Shown in pieces: positions 1 to 6,370 of a DNA stretch of 10,508 nt. Location of the stretch: positions 5,970-16,477 of the forward strand of contig MGQS01000116.1 of NCBI GenBank assembly GCA_001797905.1, in the 5' to 3' direction. Made by a program: the position numbers and the translations under genes. Under the pieces are notes generated by a model. It searched no databases. It had not been told where the DNA came from and saw nothing but the letters and a program-made list of their open reading frames with translations. The stretch comes from Deltaproteobacteria bacterium RBG_16_54_11. Lineage in GTDB: Bacteria > Desulfobacterota > B13-G15 > RBG-16-54-18. How positions within the stretch are numbered: position 1 is the first letter of the stretch; the number at the start of each line of letters is the position of its first letter.

Positions 1-417
1 TTAAAAGATGACGAAGTAGATATTGTCGGTGGATTAGTCTTAGGAGCAGTACCTATTTCTAGCGCTGTCTCATTGATAGCCGGGCAAAAAGGCAAATTTA
101 TAAAACAAATCATTATAAGAGATAAGGAAAAAGACCATGGGATAATATCCATTGTTGAAGGAGACTTTAAAAAAGGCGAGGCAGCGCTTATACTAGATGA
201 TGTTATTACAACTGGGACATCGACAATAAAAGCTATAAAAAAAGCACGTGAGATAGGACTTAAAGTTAATAAAGTTATTATCCTTGTTGATCGGGAAGAG
301 GGAGGGAAAGAAAATATAGAACGAGAAAAGATCGAAGTTGAATCACTGGTTAAAAAATCAGAGATCATTGACTTATATTTCCAACGGTACAAATATGAAA
401 AAGTCGCTGCAAGATAA
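1..417 (+). CDS. pyrE: Orotate phosphoribosyltransferase-like protein, 5' end outside the window
   Basis: The frame is open from the first base, so the gene begins before the window and 138 codons are visible. The type I phosphoribosyltransferase PRPP-binding signature is plain: a hydrophobic strand followed by DDVITTGTS at bases 196-222. Downstream, VDREEGG at about 286-306 followed by an E-rich stretch and 'VESLVKKSEI' is the usual C-terminal pattern of orotate phosphoribosyltransferase. That enzyme joins orotate to PRPP to make OMP in cytosolic pyrimidine synthesis. The upstream part (VGGLVLGAVPISSAVS) fits the strand and loop that precede the RDKEKDHG region of the OPRT fold. Codons are strongly AT-biased, unlike everything after base 787. 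Another purine/pyrimidine PRTase or a PRTase-like regulator is possible because the N-terminal half is missing. The family call is firm; the exact substrate is inferred. Confidence 0.75.
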   Translation, partial: LKDDEVDIVGGLVLGAVPISSAVSLIAGQKGKFIKQIIIRDKEKDHGIISIVEGDFKKGEAALILDDVITTGTSTIKAIKKAREIGLKVNKVIILVDREEGGKENIEREKIEVESLVKKSEIIDLYFQRYKYEKVAAR

Positions 418-643
418 AATAGAAGAAATAAAACAAAAAAGCAAAGCTAGGATAGATCAAGACCCTGAGAAATTTTTTTGTTATTGGGCACTCATGAAGC
501 ATATGGAAAATACCTTGATGGATGATCAGGGTACCCTGGATACAAAAATTTATGATAGGCTAGAAAATATAATTAACGGATGGGACAAAACCGCCTTATC
601 TAATAATATCAAAAAAATACTCGAATTGTCGCCGCTTTATTGA
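395..643 (+). CDS. Small hypothetical protein (82 aa) overlapping the phosphoribosyltransferase
   Basis: An AT-rich frame of 82 codons starts at ATG 395, inside the last 23 bases of the preceding gene, and ends at TGA 641-643. An in-frame ATG at 338 would lengthen it, but would overlap the PRTase by 80 bases, so 395 is preferred; neither has an obvious Shine-Dalgarno sequence. The product is hydrophilic, rich in Lys, Asp and Glu, with a probably helical N-terminal segment (DKIEEIKQKSKARIDQ) and no signal peptide or membrane segment. I recognise no family. The overlap suggests translational coupling to the PRTase, but a function link is only inferred. It shares the low GC of its neighbour, so both belong to the same AT-rich block. 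Confidence 0.5.
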   Translation: MKKSLQDKIEEIKQKSKARIDQDPEKFFCYWALMKHMENTLMDDQGTLDTKIYDRLENIINGWDKTALSNNIKKILELSPLY

Positions 644-664
644 CTTTCCTTCATTTTATCACCC

Positions 665-692
665 TTGCTATTTTCTATAAACCAACTATTAT
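665..692 (+). promoter_or_regulatory. Possible sigma-70 promoter upstream of hsp20
   Basis: TTGCTA (665-670) and TATTAT (687-692) are separated by 16 bases and match 4/6 and 5/6 of the -35 and -10 consensus. It lies in AT-rich DNA, where chance matches are common, and about 200 bases before hsp20. It is on the far side of the composition break, so its link to hsp20 is uncertain. Confidence 0.25.
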
Positions 693-776
693 AAAAATGG
701 ATAAAGCACCATTTTCGCCACCAGCAGAGTAGAATCGTGGCATGAAAAACAATACATAATTTTATCAAGAAAATAA

Positions 777-857
777 TTGCGAATAAGGGGGGCCCGTCTC
801 ACCAAATTACAGCAGGCCATGGACCTTGGCAGGTACCAATATGTCACCGATAACTGA
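777..857 (+). pseudogene. Possible 3' remnant of a lost gene
   Basis: A 26-codon open frame runs from just after a stop at 774-776 to TGA 855-857 and lacks a convincing start; its only internal ATG is at 819. The translation ends with KLQQAMDLGRYQYVTDN, which has the mixed composition of real protein, not of random DNA. It begins almost exactly where base composition switches. This fits the tail of a gene whose upstream part has been replaced or is missing from a correct assembly. I do not recognise the family, and such a short frame may be chance. Confidence 0.25.
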
Positions 858-873
858 ACAATATCGAAAACTC

Positions 874-880
874 AGGAGGA
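874..880 (+). promoter_or_regulatory. Ribosome binding site of hsp20
   Basis: AGGAGGA lies 10 bases before ATG 891. It is a near-perfect Shine-Dalgarno sequence and fixes the hsp20 start. Confidence 0.75.
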
Positions 881-890
881 AAACAGGCAG

Positions 891-1340
891 ATGTTCAAGG
901 AGGCAGAAGGTCTTTTTGAGGAGTTGAGAAAATTACACCTCCAGGCCGAGCGGCAGTTCTTCTCGCTCCTGGCCCCCGGCAGGGTCCATCCCGCGGCAGA
1001 GGGCAAGTGGCAGCCTCTGGCCGACATCTATGAGACGGATGAGGCCTGGGTAATCAAGCTGGAGCTCGCCGGGGTGCGAAAAGGGGATTTTGCCCTCACT
1101 GCAAACAAGGGCGTCTTGACAATCAGAGGAACCAGGAGGGATGAGTTTGAGGGGCAGTGGCGCACCTATCATCAGGCCGAGATCAACTACAATGAGTTCG
1201 AGCGCAGCTTCTCCCTTCCCCAAGGAACCGATGAGGGAGCAATTACGGCCCTGTACAAGGATGGCCTTCTGACCATCACCATCGGGAAGCTATCTTCTCC
1301 TCCCCCGGAGAGAAAGAAGATAACGATCACAATTACCTAA
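891..1340 (+). CDS. hsp20: Small heat-shock protein, Hsp20/alpha-crystallin family
   Basis: This 149-residue cytosolic chaperone binds unfolding proteins without ATP and keeps them ready for refolding or degradation. The alpha-crystallin domain covers about residues 42-134: WVIKLELAGVRKGDF, the GVLTIRG strand, and the family-typical A-x-x-x-DGLLTITI segment at about 120-131. The N-terminal 40 residues are helical and hydrophobic, as expected of the oligomer-forming arm. The tail (KKITITIT) carries the I-x-I motif that docks into neighbouring subunits. Length is normal for bacterial Hsp20. The start is supported by a strong ribosome site. Lon begins 10 bases after the stop with no terminator between, so the two are very likely co-transcribed. 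No CIRCE element or convincing sigma-32 site is visible upstream, so heat control is not shown by the sequence. Confidence 0.95.
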   Translation: MFKEAEGLFEELRKLHLQAERQFFSLLAPGRVHPAAEGKWQPLADIYETDEAWVIKLELAGVRKGDFALTANKGVLTIRGTRRDEFEGQWRTYHQAEINYNEFERSFSLPQGTDEGAITALYKDGLLTITIGKLSSPPPERKKITITIT

Positions 1341-1350
1341 CGGTGAAGCA

Positions 1351-3756
1351 ATGGATGAGAAAAAAGAAGAGGGACAAGCGGAAGTTTTCAAGGTAGCTGA
1401 CGAAGGAGAAGCCCTCAAGATCCCCCCTGAGCTCCCGCTCCTGCTCATGGAGGATATGGTCATCTATCCCCACACGTTGGTCCCCCTGATCATCAAGGAC
1501 CCCCGGCTCGCCGCCGCTGTCGACGACGCCCTCGCACATGAGCGCATCGCAGGGGCCGTTATGCTCAAGGATAAGGAGAAGGGGGAATTTCAGCAAACAG
1601 GATCAGCCGTCCTCATCCACCGGATGCTGAAAATCCCCGACGGCACCATGCGCATGGTAACACAGGGGTTGGCCAAGATCCGCATAACAAAGGTGATCCA
1701 GGACTCGCCCTTCCCCAAGGCCGAGATTGAGGTGCTGGAGGAACGGTCCGAGCAGAACGAGCGGGTGGAGGCCCTCATGCGGGCCGTCATGGGTCAGTAC
1801 CAGAAGATGATCAGCCTCGTCCCCTACATCCCCGACGAGCTTCAGGCTGCGGCCATGAACATCGAAGACCCCATCCGGCTGGTCTACTTCATCGCTACGT
1901 TCATCAAGATGAAGCCCGAGGACAAGCAGGAAATCCTCGATCTTGAATCTGCCGAGGAAAAATTGAAAAAGATCTCCTCCATCCTGCAGCGAGAGGTGGA
2001 GCTCCTGGAGCTGGGAACTAAGATTCAGTCGGAGGTCCAGGACAAGATGACCAAAGGGCAGCGTGAGTATGTCCTGCGGGAGCAGCTCAAGGCCATTAAA
2101 AAGGAGTTGGGTGAAGAGGACGAGATCCAGGTTGAGGTCAAGGAGTTCCGCGAAAAGATGGAGGCGGCAAAACTCCCCGACCACGCGATGAAGGAGGCCG
2201 AGCGGGAATTGAGCCGCCTCGAGAAAATCCCCACGGCCTCTCCCGAATACGGGGTCATCAGGACCTATCTCGAGTGGCTGATCGAACTCCCTTGGAGCCG
2301 CGAGACCACGGACAACATGAGTCTGGATAGGGCCAGGCAGGTCTTGGACGAGGACCACTACGATCTGGAGAAGGTGAAGGAGAGGATCCTCGAGTACCTG
2401 GCGGTGAGAAAGCTCAAGGAGGATATGAAGGGCCCCATCCTCTGTTTCGTCGGCCCACCGGGGGTGGGCAAGACCTCCCTCGGGCAATCCATAGCCAAGG
2501 CCATGGAGAGAAAATTCGTGAGGATGTCCCTCGGAGGGATGCGGGATGAGGCGGAGATCCGGGGGCATAGACGGACCTATATCGGCGCCCTGCCGGGGAG
2601 TATCATCCAGAGCATCCGCCGGGCCGAATCGCGTAATCCGGTCTTCATGCTCGATGAAATCGACAAGGTGGGGACCGATTTCCGCGGCGATCCATCCTCC
2701 GCCCTCCTGGAAGTCCTTGACCCTGAGCAGAACGCCGCCTTCAGAGACCACTATCTTGATCTCTCCTTTGACCTCTCCAAGGTCTTCTTCATCACCACTG
2801 CCAATATACTGGAGACCATCCACCCTGCCCTGCGGGACAGGATGGAGATCTTGATATTGCCCGGCTACACCGGGCATGAAAAGCTCGCCATCGCCCAAAA
2901 ATATCTCATACCCAAGCAGATGGAAAAACATGGCTTGGAAAAAGGTGACGTGAGTTTCACCGAGGAGGGGATCACAAAGATCGTCTCCTCCTATACCAGG
3001 GAGGCCGGGGTAAGAAACCTGGAGCGGGAGATCGCCCGTGTCTACCGCAAGGTGGCCTTCAAAAAAAGCCGGGGAGAAAAGACCGGCGATACCGTTACCC
3101 CTGATGCCCTCCGTGAGTACCTCGGGCCCGAGCGTCACTTCCCCGAGGTGGCCAGGCGCACCTCCCGCCCCGGGGTGGCCACCGGTTTGGCCTGGACCGA
3201 GGCAGGAGGAGATATCCTCTTCGTCGAGGCGACGAAGATGCCCGGCAGGAAGGAACTCTCCCTCACCGGGCAATTGGGGGGGGTGATGCAGGAATCGGCC
3301 AAGGCAGCCTTAAGCTACGTGCGCACCAAGGCCGGCGAGCTCGGCATCGAGAAGGACTTCTTTGAAAAGTACGATTTGCACGTCCACGTGCCTGCCGGCG
3401 CCATCCCCAAAGATGGACCCTCAGCAGGGATCACCATCGCCTGCGCCCTGGCCTCGGAGCTCACCGGGCGTCCGGTGAGGAACGATGTGGCGATGACCGG
3501 TGAGATCACCCTGAGCGGTCTGGTCCTCCCGGTAGGGGGGATCAAGGAGAAGATCTTGGCCGCCAAGGCGGCGGGGATCACGAAGGTGATCCTCCCGGCC
3601 CGCAACCGAGGCGACATCGAGGAGATTGAGGAGGAACTGAAGAAAGGGCTGGAGTTCCTCTTTGTGGAATCGGCCGACGAGGTCTTCGCATTGGCCTTGA
3701 CCGACTCCGCCGGAAAAAACAAGGCCTCTGCGAGACGCGCGAAGGGATCGGCATAG
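1351..3756 (+). CDS. lon: ATP-dependent endopeptidase La (LonA)
   Basis: Lon is a cytosolic hexameric AAA+ protease that unfolds and cuts damaged and short-lived regulatory proteins. At 801 residues it is full-length for LonA. The order is: N-terminal substrate-binding LAN domain from about residue 24 (LPLLLMEDMVIYP) to 215; a coiled linker around 215-310; and the AAA+ module with Walker A GPPGVGKT (368-375), Walker B VFMLDEID (431-438) and the DRMEIL arginine-finger region. The C-terminal protease domain runs from about 605. Its Ser-Lys dyad is intact: Ser691 in PKDGPSAG and Lys734 in GGIKEKILAAK, 43 residues apart as in E. coli (S679/K722). The short tail after residue 785 is Lys/Ala-rich. 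The start ATG sits 10 bases after hsp20 with a GGTGA-like site. The next gene follows by 4 bases. No missing residue or frameshift is seen. Confidence 0.98.
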   Translation: MDEKKEEGQAEVFKVADEGEALKIPPELPLLLMEDMVIYPHTLVPLIIKDPRLAAAVDDALAHERIAGAVMLKDKEKGEFQQTGSAVLIHRMLKIPDGTMRMVTQGLAKIRITKVIQDSPFPKAEIEVLEERSEQNERVEALMRAVMGQYQKMISLVPYIPDELQAAAMNIEDPIRLVYFIATFIKMKPEDKQEILDLESAEEKLKKISSILQREVELLELGTKIQSEVQDKMTKGQREYVLREQLKAIKKELGEEDEIQVEVKEFREKMEAAKLPDHAMKEAERELSRLEKIPTASPEYGVIRTYLEWLIELPWSRETTDNMSLDRARQVLDEDHYDLEKVKERILEYLAVRKLKEDMKGPILCFVGPPGVGKTSLGQSIAKAMERKFVRMSLGGMRDEAEIRGHRRTYIGALPGSIIQSIRRAESRNPVFMLDEIDKVGTDFRGDPSSALLEVLDPEQNAAFRDHYLDLSFDLSKVFFITTANILETIHPALRDRMEILILPGYTGHEKLAIAQKYLIPKQMEKHGLEKGDVSFTEEGITKIVSSYTREAGVRNLEREIARVYRKVAFKKSRGEKTGDTVTPDALREYLGPERHFPEVARRTSRPGVATGLAWTEAGGDILFVEATKMPGRKELSLTGQLGGVMQESAKAALSYVRTKAGELGIEKDFFEKYDLHVHVPAGAIPKDGPSAGITIACALASELTGRPVRNDVAMTGEITLSGLVLPVGGIKEKILAAKAAGITKVILPARNRGDIEEIEEELKKGLEFLFVESADEVFALALTDSAGKNKASARRAKGSA

Positions 3757-3760
3757 CGCC

Positions 3761-4504
3761 ATGTCCTTGCAAGAGATAAATATAAAAAGGCAGGCCCAAG
3801 GCCTGGAGCGGAATCTGAAGGGGGTCGTTCACCTCCTCGAGGAAAAGTATGGTGAGTTTCAGCAGTTGTGCCGGGTCTTTAACCCGAAGCGGGGCTACTC
3901 TCCGACGGCAGTCAAAGAGATCAAGGAGACATATAAGATGGCCGCTGCGAAATTCGCCGAGGCCAGGGCCTTACAGCAGTTGATAAGGGGCAAGTACAGG
4001 GCGTATGTGCAGCTCGATACGCAACTACAGCGGGGAATGGACGAGCTCTCCCTGATGTACCGGAAGGATTACCGCTTCTTTGAGCAAAATCAGAGCGCAT
4101 CGGAACGTGAACAACGGGTGCCAAAGGAAAAGGCCCTGCCCCCCCGTCTTCTCTCCCATCTTTACACGGTCTACCGAGAATCGCCCTCCCTCCCCTCGCT
4201 TATCCTCTGCTTTCAGGGCGACCTTTCCTCTTTGCAGAAGCTCGAAGAGCGGGTCCAGCTGGGGGAAAGGGACATCTGTGATGCGGCGGAGGGAGAGTTG
4301 TGGTTTATTTTGGCGGGGGTACAACACCGGGATGCATCCATCCTCAGGGATAAGCTTATCAAGACCCTGTTTGAGGGGCTGATGGATAAGGTTAAGGGGG
4401 TGGTCTTGAAGATCACCAAAGGTGATGAGGCACGAGAAGAGGCCTTGCGGGCCATGCGCCGGGGCCTTGCCGGGATAAAAGAAGGAGAGATCAAGATCCT
4501 GTAA
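3761..4504 (+). CDS. Unknown protein (247 aa), last gene of the hsp20-lon unit
   Basis: I do not recognise this family. It starts 4 bases after the lon stop, so it is almost certainly co-transcribed and possibly coupled. Residues 1-110 are charged and helical, with long heptad-like stretches (KGVVHLLEEKYGEFQQL; KMAAAKFAEARALQQLIRGKY), suggesting a coiled coil. A Pro/Lys-rich linker follows at about 115-128. Residues 145-247 faintly follow the order of a GGDEF/nucleotide-cyclase fold: LILCF strand, helix, ICDAAEGELWFILAGV where a GGDEF hairpin would sit, a helix (ASILRDKLIKTLFEGL), a strand VVLKITKGDE, and an end (ALRAMRRGLAGIKEGEIKIL) like the 'ADRALYxAKxxGxNR' helix. The catalytic GGDEF residues and metal-binding Asp are absent, so any such domain would be inactive. 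No signal peptide or membrane segment. The fold idea is inference. The last 14 bases overlap the 3' end of rlmN on the other strand. Confidence 0.85.
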   Translation: MSLQEINIKRQAQGLERNLKGVVHLLEEKYGEFQQLCRVFNPKRGYSPTAVKEIKETYKMAAAKFAEARALQQLIRGKYRAYVQLDTQLQRGMDELSLMYRKDYRFFEQNQSASEREQRVPKEKALPPRLLSHLYTVYRESPSLPSLILCFQGDLSSLQKLEERVQLGERDICDAAEGELWFILAGVQHRDASILRDKLIKTLFEGLMDKVKGVVLKITKGDEAREEALRAMRRGLAGIKEGEIKIL

Positions 4505-5525
4505 TCCGCCCCCGCAGCTGGCCGCAGGCGGCCGAGATTGCACCGCCCCTGCTCTCCCTGATGATGGTCAGATACCCCGCCTCCATCAAGACCTTTTGAA
4601 AACGAAGGACAACCTTTTCCTGCGGTCTGCGGAATAAGATACCGGGACACTCGTTAAAGGGGATGAGGTTCACCTTGCACCGGATTCCCCTGAGGATCTG
4701 AGTCAGCCTGTGGGCATCCGCATCGGAATCGTTTACCCCCTGAATCAGGACGTACTCGAAGGTGATCCTCTCTCGAGGAGGAAGGGGCAGAGCGCGGCAC
4801 GCCGCTAGCAGGGCGCTCAGGGGATATCTCCTGCTGATCGGCATCAGGAAGCTGCGGACCTTCTGGGTAGTGGCGTTCAGGGAGACAGCCAGCCGGCATG
4901 GTACCCCTTCTGCGAATAACCTCTTTATCTGGGGGATGAGCCCGACGGTGGAGAGCGTGATCCTCCTGCGGGAGAGGCCGAATCCCAGATCGGAGGCCAT
5001 GATCCCGAGGGCCCCTTGAACGCGATCGTAATTGGCCAGTGGCTCCCCCATCCCCATGAGGACGCAATTAGTGAGCCGCTCGCCTGGTTCGAGCGCCCCG
5101 GCGACCCTCACGATCTGATCCAGGATCTCCCCGGCGGTGAGATCTCTGGCAAACCCTCCCATACCGGTGAGGCAGAAGCGACACCCCATGGCGCACCCCG
5201 CCTGCGTAGAGATGCAGAGGGTAAGGCGGCCGTCATCGGGGATGAGGACGCTCTCTACCTGGTTGCCGTCCTCAAGCCCGAAGAGGTACTTCCTCGTGCC
5301 ATCAGGGGAGCGTTCCTCTGCCAGGGACGCTAAGGAGGAGATGCGGGCCGTGCGGCTGAGCTCTGCGCGCAGTTCTTTGGCCAAATCGGTCATTTCTTCA
5401 AAAGAAGAGGCACCGCGGCCATAGAGCCACCGCATGATCTGCCTGGCCCGGTACCGCTCCTTGCCGAGCCCGGCGATGAGGGCCTCCAGCTCCTCGAGGG
5501 AGAGATCTTTCAGGTTTACCGACAT
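4491..5525 (-). CDS. rlmN: Dual-specificity 23S rRNA m2A2503 / tRNA m2A37 methyltransferase (radical SAM)
   Basis: RlmN puts a methyl group on C2 of A2503 in the peptidyl-transferase region of 23S rRNA and of A37 in some tRNAs. It uses a 4Fe-4S cluster and two SAM molecules. From ATG 5525 it is 344 residues. The N-terminal segment (LKDLSLEELEALI, RARQIMRWLYGRG) is the usual RlmN accessory domain. The cluster motif CAMGCRFC gives Cys111, Cys115 and Cys118. The mechanistic cysteines are also present: Cys104 (LTLCIST) and Cys334 (AACGQL), matching C118 and C355 of E. coli. GMGEPLANYD and the SLNA region are typical for SAM and substrate binding. Both mechanistic cysteines and the overall pattern favour RlmN over Cfr, which the sequence alone cannot wholly exclude. 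A TTG at 5564 would add 13 residues, but the family start fits ATG 5525. A leader frame ends 2 bases upstream. Confidence 0.95.
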   Translation of the reverse strand: MSVNLKDLSLEELEALIAGLGKERYRARQIMRWLYGRGASSFEEMTDLAKELRAELSRTARISSLASLAEERSPDGTRKYLFGLEDGNQVESVLIPDDGRLTLCISTQAGCAMGCRFCLTGMGGFARDLTAGEILDQIVRVAGALEPGERLTNCVLMGMGEPLANYDRVQGALGIMASDLGFGLSRRRITLSTVGLIPQIKRLFAEGVPCRLAVSLNATTQKVRSFLMPISRRYPLSALLAACRALPLPPRERITFEYVLIQGVNDSDADAHRLTQILRGIRCKVNLIPFNECPGILFRRPQEKVVLRFQKVLMEAGYLTIIRESRGGAISAACGQLRGRITGS

Positions 5526-5527
5526 GG

Positions 5528-5614
5528 CTAAAAAATAAACTCCCAAAATTTCCCCTCCCCGCAATGGAGAGGGGGCTGTTGTATCTTCATATGCGTGGGT
5601 GACGCATCCGTCAT
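5528..5614 (-). CDS. Putative 28-aa leader peptide ahead of rlmN
   Basis: An ATG at 5614 (reading leftwards) is preceded 5 bases away by AGAGGAAG, a good Shine-Dalgarno sequence. The frame runs 28 codons to TAG at 5530-5528, leaving only 2 bases before the rlmN ATG. The peptide is Pro- and His-containing (it starts MTDASPTHMKIQQPP) and ends with aromatic residues (FWEFIF). Two hairpins lie inside the frame. This arrangement would allow translational coupling or ribosome-stalling control of rlmN, whose own ribosome site is weak (GGGAG 14 bases away). The short length and the repeat-like GC hairpin mean it could be chance. Function is inference. Confidence 0.35.
   Translation of the reverse strand: MTDASPTHMKIQQPPLHCGEGKFWEFIF
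5552..5575 (-). repeat. GC-rich hairpin in the rlmN leader
   Basis: On the - strand CCCCTCTCC, a 5-base loop ATTGC and GGGGAGGGG form a 9-bp stem with one U-G wobble. It lies about 27 bases before the rlmN ATG, inside the leader frame. The T-rich stretch that follows is 13 bases away, too far for a normal intrinsic terminator. It may act as a leader structure or be a copy of a dispersed CCCTCTCC/GGGGAGAGG-type repeat. Confidence 0.4.
5591..5607. repeat. Perfect 6-bp dyad in the rlmN leader
   Basis: ATGCGT (5591-5596) and ACGCAT (5602-5607) are perfect inverted copies with a 5-base loop. The dyad sits just after the start of the leader frame, so it could fold in the rlmN transcript or, as DNA, bind a dimeric protein. 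Confidence 0.35.
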
Positions 5615-5645
5615 AACTGCTTCCTCTGCGTTAATTTTTCACCAC

Positions 5646-5659
5646 TGGCCAAAGGGCCA
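5646..5659. repeat. Small inverted repeat TGGCC/GGCCA
   Basis: TGGCC (5646-5650), AAAG and GGCCA (5655-5659) form a perfect 5-bp stem with a 4-base loop in the transcribed leader of rlmN. There is no T-run on either side, so it is not a clear terminator. Confidence 0.3.
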
Positions 5660-5672
5660 CCTCCGGGAAGAA

Positions 5673-5733
5673 CACGAAGGTTAGAAATAGAAAAGGATTT
5701 AGCATTTTTTGGGACTTCGTGACCTTCGTGGTT
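5673..5733. repeat. Inverted CACGAAGG repeat with a tandem copy
   Basis: CACGAAGG at 5673-5680 is mirrored by CCTTCGTG at 5723-5730. The right arm has a second, tandem unit (ACTTCGTG, 5714-5721). The centre (about 5681-5713) is AT-rich. From memory, AACCACGAAGG/CACGAAG-type units recur between genes in many environmental bacterial genomes, so this is likely a small dispersed repeat and not a gene-specific site. It would lie in the long leader of rlmN. Confidence 0.5.
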
Positions 5734-5787
5734 AAACTCCCCTTTGCCTGGAACATATATTTCAAATACCTCCCATATCTGGGAAGC

Positions 5788-5816
5788 ATTATAGGGCCAA
5801 GATAACGGGTTGTAAA
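5788..5816 (-). promoter_or_regulatory. Strong sigma-70-type promoter reading towards rlmN
   Basis: On the - strand TTTACA (5816-5811) and TATAAT (5793-5788) are exactly 17 bases apart, with 5/6 and 6/6 consensus matches. Transcription would start near 5781, giving rlmN a leader of about 255 bases that contains the CACGAAGG repeat, hairpins and the 28-codon frame. This is the best promoter match found in the window. Confidence 0.65.
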
Positions 5817-5851
5817 GACGTTGGTTGGCTGTTTTTGCTTTATGCCCTGCC

Positions 5852-5891
5852 TTGACTTTCCTCTCGCCCTCTGATATCTCTTTTCGAGGGC
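5852..5891 (+). promoter_or_regulatory. Weak promoter candidate and dyad upstream of yajD
   Basis: TTGACT (5852-5857) is 17 bases from TATCTC (5875-5880), a poor -10 (3/6). Overlapping it, GCCCTC (5866-5871) and GAGGGC (5886-5891) form a perfect 6-bp dyad with a 14-base centre, which could be an operator. The evidence for either is slight. Confidence 0.25.
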
Positions 5892-5937
5892 ATAATCACT
5901 AAATAAGCTGGACTTGACCTAAACACTGCGACTCGCC

Positions 5938-5946
5938 GGGAGGTGA
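5938..5946 (+). promoter_or_regulatory. Ribosome binding site of yajD
   Basis: GGGAGGTGA ends 4 bases before ATG 5951 and is an almost ideal Shine-Dalgarno sequence. It fixes the yajD start and suggests efficient translation. Confidence 0.75.
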
Positions 5947-5950
5947 GCCG

Positions 5951-6334
5951 ATGCAATCGAAGAAAACACCATCGGACAAAGAAAGGCTCGACCAGATCAT
6001 TGCCGAGGCGCGGCGCAAGCGGGAGCTTCAGGAAAAGACCTATCGGGAGCGTGCGCTCAAGATGTTCCCCTGGATCTGTGCTCGGTGCGGGCGCGAATTT
6101 GCAGGCAAGAGACTTCGTGAGCTTACCGTCCATCATAAGGATCACAACCACGATAACAACCCCCCTGACGGCAGCAACTGGGAGTTGCTGTGCATCTACT
6201 GTCACGATAATGAGCACACGAAGTATCTGGATGAGGAATGGTTTGAAGCCCCGAAGCCGGGTGGCGAGAAAGGGCCGCCTTCTACCTACAGGCCGTTTGC
6301 CGGCCTCGACGCCTTGCTGAAGGAAAAAAAGTAG
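5951..6334 (+). CDS. yajD: YajD-family HNH nuclease domain protein
   Basis: This 127-residue soluble protein closely follows E. coli YajD (about 115 residues, function undefined): YRERALKMFPWICARCGREF, then RELTVHHKDHNHDNNPPDGSNWELLC and CIYCHDNEH. Two CxxC pairs (Cys43/Cys46 and Cys81/Cys84) should bind a structural zinc. The HNH elements are His61-His62 with Asp64, Asn76 and His85/His89, so the metal-dependent nuclease core looks intact. Residues 1-30 are an extra charged helix compared with E. coli. The C-terminal RPFAGLDALLKEKK resembles the YajD end. It begins after a strong ribosome site, diverges from rlmN and is followed by a dyad with a T-run, so it may be a single-gene transcript. 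HNH domains occur in homing, restriction and housekeeping nucleases; here the lack of mobile-element neighbours favours a chromosomal YajD. Confidence 0.92.
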   Translation: MQSKKTPSDKERLDQIIAEARRKRELQEKTYRERALKMFPWICARCGREFAGKRLRELTVHHKDHNHDNNPPDGSNWELLCIYCHDNEHTKYLDEEWFEAPKPGGEKGPPSTYRPFAGLDALLKEKK

Positions 6335-6370
6335 TTGATCACCCCCCTTTACCTTATAAGCCTGCTCGCC

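Larger units (their letters stand above)
644..890. other. Gap with abrupt AT-rich to GC-rich change
   Basis: The 247 bases between the small AT-rich gene and hsp20 hold no complete gene. Up to about 780 the sequence is AT-rich like the first two genes; from about 787 it is GC-richer like the rest of the window. A weak promoter candidate and a short truncated-looking frame (777-857) lie here and are listed separately. I see no hairpin plus T-run terminator after the small gene, and no CIRCE (TTAGCACTC-N9-GAGTGCTAA) element ahead of hsp20. Confidence 0.6.

Noticed and set aside
1603..3273. A 556-codon - strand open frame opposite lon.
   Set aside because: It is the antisense of a GC-rich, strongly conserved lon gene; the composition (runs of Leu, Gly, His, Asp) is typical of a shadow frame.
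891..4504. Search for a CIRCE or clear sigma-32 promoter for the hsp20-lon unit.
   Set aside because: No TTAGCACTC/GAGTGCTAA pair or convincing sigma-32 hexamers are seen upstream of 891.
4520..4533. GGCCGC-AG-GCGGCC inverted repeat just after the stop of the 247-residue gene, as a possible terminator.
   Set aside because: There is no T-run on either strand, and the bases encode the conserved AACGQL segment of rlmN.
5526..5564. Longer rlmN start at TTG 5564.
   Set aside because: The 13 added residues do not resemble RlmN N-termini, while ATG 5525 gives the normal family start.
5951..6334. The HNH protein as part of a homing, restriction or phage system.
   Set aside because: The sequence follows the YajD family closely, and neighbours are housekeeping or metabolic genes with no methylase, integrase or phage gene.
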